Assembly (NCBI GenBank): GCA_002393725.1
Contig: DGTJ01000004.1
Coordinates: 23,387-33,415, forward strand
Source of the DNA: Prevotella sp. UBA4339
GTDB lineage: Bacteria; Bacteroidota; Bacteroidia; Bacteroidales; Bacteroidaceae
DNA length: 10,029 nt
Direction: 5' to 3'
The notes under the pieces were generated by a model. The model did not search any database. It was given only the letters and a program-made list of their open reading frames with translations, and was not told the DNA's origin. The stretch's first letter is position 1, and each line of letters starts with the position of its first letter. The position numbers were made by a program, and so were the translations under genes. This document shows, in pieces, positions 4,650 to 10,029 of the stretch.

Positions 4650-7220
4650 ATGATGAAAAGGCTAAAACTAATTGCTATTGCCTCCGTCATTGTCTCTCCG
4701 CTACTGGCTCAGGAAGTCACAGACTCCACTGTGCAGGCGGCAATCCAAGACGAACAGGCCTTCACTTTCACCGAAGCACAACTGGGCGAAGATGACGACA
4801 TGTCGCAGAACGTGACCATCATCAACTCCAACAACAATATCTACGCCTCGCAGGTGGGATATCTGTTCAGCCCGGTACGCTTCAGATATCGTGCATTTAA
4901 TCAGAAGTATAATGAGATCTTCATTAACGGAGCTCCGATGAACGATATGGAGTCAGGACAGTTCCGCTATTCTTTAGTCGGAGGTCTCAACCAGCAGACA
5001 CGTGGCGTGGAAAACTCACTGCCGTTTGAGGTCAACAACTTCGCGATGTCGGCTATGGGAGGTTCCAACAACTACAACTTCCGCCCGTCGGCAATGACCC
5101 AGGGACAGAGAATCACTCTTACAGGTGCCAACCGCAACTATAACGTCAGGGCGATGTACACCTACAATTCGGGCATAAACTCAAAGGGATGGGCCTTCTC
5201 TGCCAATCTCACTTACAGATGGGCAAAGAGAGGATACGTTGATGGGACATTCTACAACTCACTCTCCTACTTCCTCGGCGTGGAGAAGATCTTCAACAAC
5301 CAGCACCGCATATCTCTCGTCACCTGGGGCAACCCCACAGAGCGAGCTTCGCAGGGCGCAGGTACCGACGAAGCCTACTGGCTGGCAAACAACCGCTACT
5401 ACAACCCATACTGGGGATACCAGAACGGCGAGAAGCGCTCTTCACGTATCGTTACCGACTGGGCTCCTACTGCTCTGTTCACATGGGACTGGCAGATAAG
5501 CCCCGCGACAAAACTCACGACGACAGTAAGCGGACGATACTCAACCTATAAGAGCACACGCCTGAACTACAACAACTCCGACAATCCCCAGCCTGACTAC
5601 TGGAAGAATATGCCATCGAGCTATTTCGACGTATGGGACGAGAACGACAATGCCCACAGAAGCAAGGCAGCCCTCGATGAATTCGAGACGGCACGTGCAT
5701 TCCTCATGGAGAGCAAGGCCAACCGACAGATAAACTTCGACCAGCTCTACTTCGCCAACAAGCAGGCGAGCATGCAAGGAGCCGATGCAATGTACTACAT
5801 CGAGGCACGACACAATGATAACCTGAACCTGACAATCTCGTCAGCACTACAAAGGGATATTAACCGCTTCGCAGCATTGAACACCGGCATACACTTAGCT
5901 ACGAACAAGACCATGCACTACAAGACGATGGAAGATCTGCTCGGAGCACTTTCATTCCACAACATCAATACATACGCTATCGGCAATTATTCCGAAAGTG
6001 ATCCGCAAGTGCAGTACGATGTACATCATCCTAACGCCTATGTCGGCGTAGGTGACCGTTTCGGCTACGACTACAACATACTCGTAGACAAGGCTAACTG
6101 GTGGGCTACATACAAATACGACCGAGGACGACTACACTCCTTCATCAGCGGACGCATCGGAGGCACTCAGATGGCACGCGACGGCAAGATGGAGAACGGT
6201 ATGGCAGTAGGCAACTCCTGGGGAGAGAGCCGCTCAAGCTTCTTCCTCGACGGTGGAGGTAAGGTAGGCATACATTACAATCTCGGCAAGGGCAACGTTA
6301 TTACCCTCGGTGCCGGATATGAATGGAAGGCTCCGCAGGCCTCTACAGCATTCGTTTCACCGGAGATCAACAATGACTTTGTCGTCAACCTGAAAAACGA
6401 GAAGGTGCTGAGTACAGAAATCGGCTACCAAATACAGACCCCTTGGATGAAAGCCAACATCAACGGATACTACAGTCAGACGAGAGACGAGACAGAGTGG
6501 CAACAATTCTACTACGACGACATCAACTCGTTCTCGTATGTCTCGATGACTGGCATCAACAAAGTCTATTACGGTGTTGAATGGGGTATTAACTTCAAGA
6601 TCACCAACGAATTCAATATCAAGACCATCGGTACCGTCAGTGAGGCAAAGAACACCAATGATGCCAACGTATGGTACATGAGTTCTACTACCGGCACATA
6701 CAATGATGCCAACGAGCACAAGGAGGAGACAGTAAGAAACAAGAACATGCGTACAAGCGGCACCCCGCTTACTGCTGCAAGCCTTATCTTCAGCTATCAC
6801 AAATGGGGATGGTTTATCGACCTGAACTGCAACTGGTACGACCGTATCTACCTCTCCTACTCGCCTTCGCAGCGATATGACTCATCACTGCGCAGCCGTC
6901 AGGAAGCTGGTGAGACAGTATTCGACAACGACGGAAACATACTGGATGAAGCTCTGGCCCAGCAGAAGGGCAAAGGAGGATTCATGCTCGACGCCTCTAT
7001 CGGACGCAGCCTGCGCTTAAGGCACGGACGCCAGCTCAGCATAAACCTCTCGATCACCAACTTGCTTAACAACCAGAATATCGTGACAGGCGGCTATGAG
7101 CAGAGCCGCAGCGACTACACATCAAGCGGAAACGTACGCGCCTACCGCTTCTCGATGAACCCGAAGAAATTCTACGCCTACGGTATTAACGGAATGTTAA
7201 ACATCGCCTATAAGTTCTAA
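4650..7220 (+). CDS. TonB-dependent receptor-like outer-membrane barrel protein
   Basis: An 856-residue outer-membrane protein. Residues 1-20 are a signal peptide (LLA|Q). Residues about 52-150 resemble a TonB-dependent receptor plug: QVGYLFSPVRFRYRAF, then EIFINGAPMNDMESGQ (89-104), like the NG.P.ND segment of plugs. From about 152 to the end the alternating aromatic/polar strands, such as ITLTGANRNYNVRAMY, form a long beta-barrel, and the chain ends in AYKF with the terminal Phe expected for BAM-dependent barrels. It lacks the N-terminal carboxypeptidase-regulatory-like domain common in Bacteroidetes SusC proteins, and no TonB box is obvious in the short N-terminal segment. No SusD gene follows; two lipoproteins take that position. 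It is the first gene of the rightward operon, 30 nt before the next. The transported substrate is unknown; nucleic acid fragments or nucleotides are suggested only by context. Confidence 0.8.
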   Translation: MMKRLKLIAIASVIVSPLLAQEVTDSTVQAAIQDEQAFTFTEAQLGEDDDMSQNVTIINSNNNIYASQVGYLFSPVRFRYRAFNQKYNEIFINGAPMNDMESGQFRYSLVGGLNQQTRGVENSLPFEVNNFAMSAMGGSNNYNFRPSAMTQGQRITLTGANRNYNVRAMYTYNSGINSKGWAFSANLTYRWAKRGYVDGTFYNSLSYFLGVEKIFNNQHRISLVTWGNPTERASQGAGTDEAYWLANNRYYNPYWGYQNGEKRSSRIVTDWAPTALFTWDWQISPATKLTTTVSGRYSTYKSTRLNYNNSDNPQPDYWKNMPSSYFDVWDENDNAHRSKAALDEFETARAFLMESKANRQINFDQLYFANKQASMQGADAMYYIEARHNDNLNLTISSALQRDINRFAALNTGIHLATNKTMHYKTMEDLLGALSFHNINTYAIGNYSESDPQVQYDVHHPNAYVGVGDRFGYDYNILVDKANWWATYKYDRGRLHSFISGRIGGTQMARDGKMENGMAVGNSWGESRSSFFLDGGGKVGIHYNLGKGNVITLGAGYEWKAPQASTAFVSPEINNDFVVNLKNEKVLSTEIGYQIQTPWMKANINGYYSQTRDETEWQQFYYDDINSFSYVSMTGINKVYYGVEWGINFKITNEFNIKTIGTVSEAKNTNDANVWYMSSTTGTYNDANEHKEETVRNKNMRTSGTPLTAASLIFSYHKWGWFIDLNCNWYDRIYLSYSPSQRYDSSLRSRQEAGETVFDNDGNILDEALAQQKGKGGFMLDASIGRSLRLRHGRQLSINLSITNLLNNQNIVTGGYEQSRSDYTSSGNVRAYRFSMNPKKFYAYGINGMLNIAYKF

Positions 7221-7250
7221 TTGAGAATTGACAACTGAAAAAAGAAAAGT

Positions 7251-8120
7251 ATGATTAACTATATATATAATAATGTAAGAAAGACTATAAGGCTGGGATT
7301 CATATATCTGGCTACCGTCTCCTTGCTTCTGGCCTCCTGTATGGACAACGATTGGGACATCCCAAGTACCGACGGCAGCGAGTTTGGTAATCAGTCGGTC
7401 ACAGAAACCAACGTAGTGAGCATCGAACAGCTGAAGCAGAAATACGCCACCGTAATATATAACGGCAGTTATGTACAGTTCACCGAGCCTACACAAATCA
7501 AAGGCGTGGTGACCGGCAACGACATACAAGGCAACCTCTACAGCGAGGTAGCAATAGAAGACGGGACAGGATCTATGATCATCTGTATTTCCCAAGGAGG
7601 ACTCTTCGGACAGATGCAGGTGGGGCGTGAGATACTCGTAGAGCTGAACGGTCTATATATCGGCTCCTACGGCCAGCAGCCAGAGATTGGCACACCATAT
7701 ACCAACAGCAACGGACGCACCTACGTCAGCCGCATGTCACGCACAGTGTGGCAGCAGCACTACAAGCTGCTGGGAATGAAAGACGTCAGCCCCGTAGAAT
7801 TCGACAAGACGAAGCTCGGCAATGCCGACTATATGAAAGAGAACTGCGGACGCCTGATGACTATCCGAGGAGTAAAGTTCCAGGGAGCCAACGGCAAAAG
7901 GGTGTATGCAGACGACAATTCCAAAGATGCCGCCAACTGCGTGAACCGCTCACTGCAGGGCATCTCCTCCAACCAGCTTGTGGTTCGCACCAGCACTTAC
8001 GCTGACTTTGCCAAGATGCCGCTGCCTCAGGGAGAGGTTGACATCACTGGCATCTTCACACGATATAACAACACATGGCAGATTCTCATCCGACAGGTGA
8101 GCGATGTGGTTGAGAAGTAA
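7251..8120 (+). CDS. DUF5689-type lipoprotein with OB-fold-like regions
   Basis: A 289-residue lipoprotein. The N-terminus has an unusually long basic region (MINYIYNNVRKTIRLG) before a hydrophobic stretch and the lipobox LASC, with lipidation at C30. The following MDNDWD is acidic and resembles Bacteroidetes lipoprotein export signals, so surface exposure is likely. Two regions look like OB-fold beta barrels: about 80-140 (QIKGVVTGNDIQGN...VAIEDGTGSMIICI) and about 195-289 (CGRLMTIRGVKF...VDITGIFTRYNNTWQI). The first is typical of DUF5689 proteins, which often sit beside secreted EEP nucleases and TonB-dependent receptors in Bacteroidetes. OB folds commonly bind nucleic acid or oligosaccharide; the ligand here is not shown. 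No promoter is seen in the 30 nt upstream, so it should be co-transcribed with the receptor. Confidence 0.8.
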   Translation: MINYIYNNVRKTIRLGFIYLATVSLLLASCMDNDWDIPSTDGSEFGNQSVTETNVVSIEQLKQKYATVIYNGSYVQFTEPTQIKGVVTGNDIQGNLYSEVAIEDGTGSMIICISQGGLFGQMQVGREILVELNGLYIGSYGQQPEIGTPYTNSNGRTYVSRMSRTVWQQHYKLLGMKDVSPVEFDKTKLGNADYMKENCGRLMTIRGVKFQGANGKRVYADDNSKDAANCVNRSLQGISSNQLVVRTSTYADFAKMPLPQGEVDITGIFTRYNNTWQILIRQVSDVVEK

Positions 8121-8156
8121 TAATTAACATTAACAAATGAACTAATAACAAGAATT

Positions 8157-9890
8157 ATGAATACATATATTTTCGACAGACTGAAAAAGGCTATTAGGCT
8201 GGGGGCTATATCTTTCCTCCTCCCTCTTTCCTCTCTCCTCACCTCATGCGAGGATGTGCCAATGCCCTTTAACAATCCTGAGCTCCCGCCAGAGCCGGAT
8301 GTAGTGGTCATTGATCCTGTTGGTGACGGTACGAAGGAGAATCCGTTCAACGTGGCTGGAGTGCTCGCATACATGAGCACTATGGAGGCTGACGTGGAGT
8401 CTACAAAGGATATTTACGTCACAGGAGTAGTAACGTCAGTAACGGAATCCTTCTCCACTCAGTATGGCAACGCAACGTTCGTGATATCAGATACTGATGA
8501 AGGTACGAACAAGTTTACTTTCTATCGCGGACTATATCTCGGCAACAAGAAGTACACCAATGAGAACGACGTGAACATCAAGGAGGATGACGTAGTTGTA
8601 ATATGCGGTAAGGTGGTTAACTTCAGGGGTAACACGCCTGAGACTGCATCAGGCTCCTACCTATACTCACTCAACGGCAAGACCGTAGAGCCAGATCCCG
8701 AACCCACAAGCGCAGAAGCCAAGGGTACTGGTACTCAGGCTGATCCATACAACGTGGCTGGAGTACTCAAGCTCATTTCCGGGCTCGGCGCTGACGTCAA
8801 CTCCTCTAGCGAAGTCTACGTAAAGGGTGTAGTAAAGGAAATAACAGAGCAGTTTGGAACACAGTTCGGCAATGCTACATTCAAGATGGTAGACAAGGGC
8901 TATGATGCCGTCTTCACAGCATATCGCGTACTGTATCTCGGTAATGTTAAATACACTGATGGCGACCAGATCAAGGAAGGTGATGAGGTTATCGTATGCG
9001 GAAAGGTGGTTAACTTCAGGGGCAACACACCTGAGACTGTGCAAGGCTCCGCATACCTCTACTCACTCAACGGCAAGACTGGCGGCTCTGGTGGCGGTGG
9101 CGGTAACACTTCCAATGTCGGCACCATCGACAACCCGAAGAGCTGTACTGAGGCACTGACCATCATCAAAGCACTTGAAGACGGTGCGACGACAGACGAA
9201 GCATATTATGTAAAAGGCAAGATCACCAAGATTATAACCGCAGAGGACAAGATAGCCCAGTACAAGAATATCGACTACTGGATTTCTGACGGCACAAGCG
9301 AGATAGAAGTATTCAGGGGCAGGAACATCGACAACACCGACTTCACAGGTCCTGGACAGATTAACGTTGGCGACGAGGTCGTAGTATTAGGAAAGCTGCA
9401 GAAGTTTGTCAAGAATGACAATATGATCCCAGAGATGGCTCAAGGCAACTATATCGTCAAGCTGACAAAAGCAGGCAATAGTGGCGGCAACGAAGGTGGT
9501 GATGCGGATGCAGGAGCCTCAGCAGCGAAGCCGTTTACTCCAGCACAGGCTAATGCATTTGTCAAGACTCTCGAGGCAGACAAGAACACAGAGAAGGACT
9601 ACTACATCAAGGGTAAGATTATAGAAATCACCGGCAAGAACCAGTTCTCTACACAATATGGAAACTGTACTTTCTATATCTCTGACGACGGTTCAGACAA
9701 GGACGACAAGTTCTATGTGTTCCGCACCCTGTATATTGGCAACGTGAAGTATGCCGACGACTCTTGGGAGAAGCCAAAGGCAGGCGACGAGGTAATAATC
9801 TGCGGAAAACTCGTCAACTATAAGGGCAACACCCCAGAGACCGCTGCCAACAACAGTTACATCTACTCTCTCAACGGTAAGACCAAATGA
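8157..9890 (+). CDS. Surface lipoprotein with four tandem OB-fold-like domains
   Basis: A 577-residue lipoprotein with lipobox LTSC (C31) followed by Glu-Asp, so probably surface-exposed. Four homologous domains of about 120 residues lie at 56-176, 190-308, 322-439 and 456-577. They are joined by flexible linkers rich in Pro/Glu (177-189), Gly/Ser (309-321) and Gly/Asp/Ala (440-455). Each domain has the order NPFNVAGVL-like helix, Y(V/I)KGxI strand, GNATF/YWISD strand, GDEVVxxGK strand and YSLNGKT end. Domains 1, 2 and 4 share F(S/G)TQ(Y/F)GN and GNTPET; domain 3 has lost both. The strand order fits the OB-fold-like domains of Bacteroidetes lipoproteins (DUF6359/DUF5689-like, from memory). 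Nucleic-acid binding is an inference from fold and neighbours. It is the last gene of the operon, 36 nt after the previous one, and its signal peptide resembles that neighbour's. Confidence 0.75.
   Translation: MNTYIFDRLKKAIRLGAISFLLPLSSLLTSCEDVPMPFNNPELPPEPDVVVIDPVGDGTKENPFNVAGVLAYMSTMEADVESTKDIYVTGVVTSVTESFSTQYGNATFVISDTDEGTNKFTFYRGLYLGNKKYTNENDVNIKEDDVVVICGKVVNFRGNTPETASGSYLYSLNGKTVEPDPEPTSAEAKGTGTQADPYNVAGVLKLISGLGADVNSSSEVYVKGVVKEITEQFGTQFGNATFKMVDKGYDAVFTAYRVLYLGNVKYTDGDQIKEGDEVIVCGKVVNFRGNTPETVQGSAYLYSLNGKTGGSGGGGGNTSNVGTIDNPKSCTEALTIIKALEDGATTDEAYYVKGKITKIITAEDKIAQYKNIDYWISDGTSEIEVFRGRNIDNTDFTGPGQINVGDEVVVLGKLQKFVKNDNMIPEMAQGNYIVKLTKAGNSGGNEGGDADAGASAAKPFTPAQANAFVKTLEADKNTEKDYYIKGKIIEITGKNQFSTQYGNCTFYISDDGSDKDDKFYVFRTLYIGNVKYADDSWEKPKAGDEVIICGKLVNYKGNTPETAANNSYIYSLNGKTK
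8322..9080 (+). repeat. Intragenic duplication: OB domains 1 and 2
   Basis: Domain 1 (8322-8684) and domain 2 (8724-9080) remain alike at the DNA level. A 20-base block is identical at 8610-8629 and 9003-9022, and flanking bases differ mainly at third positions. AACGTGGCTGGAGT also recurs near each domain start. Domains 3 and 4 are similar only as protein. This points to a more recent duplication of domains 1 and 2. Confidence 0.8.
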
Positions 9891-9939
9891 CAGAGAAATC
9901 CTCGGGGATCCTGCTTAAACCAAAAAATATCGCAAAAAG

Positions 9940-9971
9940 TTTGCAAGATTCGAAAAATCTTCGTACCTTTG
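9940..9971 (+). promoter_or_regulatory. Strong-looking Bacteroidetes promoter for the next gene
   Basis: TTTG at 9940-9943, a 20 nt spacer and TACCTTTG at 9964-9971 match the -33/-7 pattern well, with the same spacing as the promoter at 1489-1520. The spacer contains a small inverted repeat, AAGATT (9945-9950) and AATCTT (9956-9961), which may bind a regulator. An AT-rich leader of about 45 nt without a Shine-Dalgarno sequence leads to the ATG at 10022. Confidence 0.75.
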
Positions 9972-10021
9972 CAGCCCAAAAGTGAGAATTTTATTTTTAA
10001 ACATTAATATATAAACTCAAA

Positions 10022-10029
10022 ATGAAAAA
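10022..10029 (+). CDS. Start of a gene cut by the window edge
   Basis: ATGAAAAA follows a well-formed promoter and a leader of about 45 nt, so this is very probably a start codon followed by Lys. Only two full codons are visible and no product can be named. A Met-Lys start fits an exported protein but also many others. Confidence 0.55.

Noticed and set aside
6357..6800. Antisense ORFs within the receptor-like gene
   Set aside because: The plus-strand frame has a full signal peptide-plug-barrel layout ending in Phe. The antisense frames show no recognisable domain and no promoter-like sequence.
9898..9909. Hairpin ATCC-TCGG-GGAT after the last OB-lipoprotein gene as a terminator
   Set aside because: The stem is only 4 bp and is not followed by a T run. 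It could still act as part of a Rho-dependent end, but the sequence does not show it.

Overview
The window looks like chromosome from a member of the Bacteroidales, most likely Prevotella or a close relative. The support is: (i) several intergenic copies of the Bacteroidetes sigma factor -7 element TAnnTTTG, two of them with a TTTG about 20 nt upstream; (ii) AT-rich leaders mostly lacking Shine-Dalgarno sequences; (iii) a TonB-dependent receptor-type outer-membrane protein followed by two lipoproteins with acidic residues just after the lipidated cysteine; (iv) protein families typical of gut and oral Bacteroidales. No tRNA, rRNA, CRISPR array, transposase or phage gene was seen. The genus is an inference.

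Left part (1-2250). A 5'-truncated gene encodes an aromatic- and His-rich, very basic protein with an Arg-rich heptad repeat and a Gly/Ser/His tail. It converges on a small histidine phosphatase gene. That phosphatase is divergent, across an 87-94 bp gap with promoters for both strands, from a six-helix HdeD/DUF308-type membrane protein. The membrane protein gene converges on the next operon, with stop codons overlapping by 4 bp.

Middle part, minus strand (4536 down to 2247). Three tightly packed genes are read leftward: a secreted endonuclease/exonuclease/phosphatase (EEP) family enzyme, then uridine kinase (udk) 9 nt later, then a uracil/hypoxanthine-DNA-glycosylase superfamily protein whose start overlaps the end of udk by 11 nt.

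Right part, plus strand (4650-9890). Three genes 30 and 36 nt apart encode a TonB-dependent receptor-like barrel without the usual N-terminal carboxypeptidase-like domain, a DUF5689-type lipoprotein with OB-fold-like regions, and a larger lipoprotein made of four tandem OB-fold-like domains. The two operons diverge from a 113 bp gap holding a perfect 13 bp inverted repeat. Each arm carries a -7 box, placed so that both promoters would have to share one -33 region.

Taken together, 2247-9890 reads as a candidate envelope system for capturing and cleaving nucleic acid or another phosphodiester substrate: a secreted phosphodiesterase/nuclease-fold enzyme, an outer-membrane barrel, two probably surface-exposed OB-fold lipoproteins, and an intracellular nucleoside-salvage kinase. 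No SusD-like protein or glycoside hydrolase is present. The substrate is an inference. The window closes with a strong-looking promoter and the first codons of another gene.
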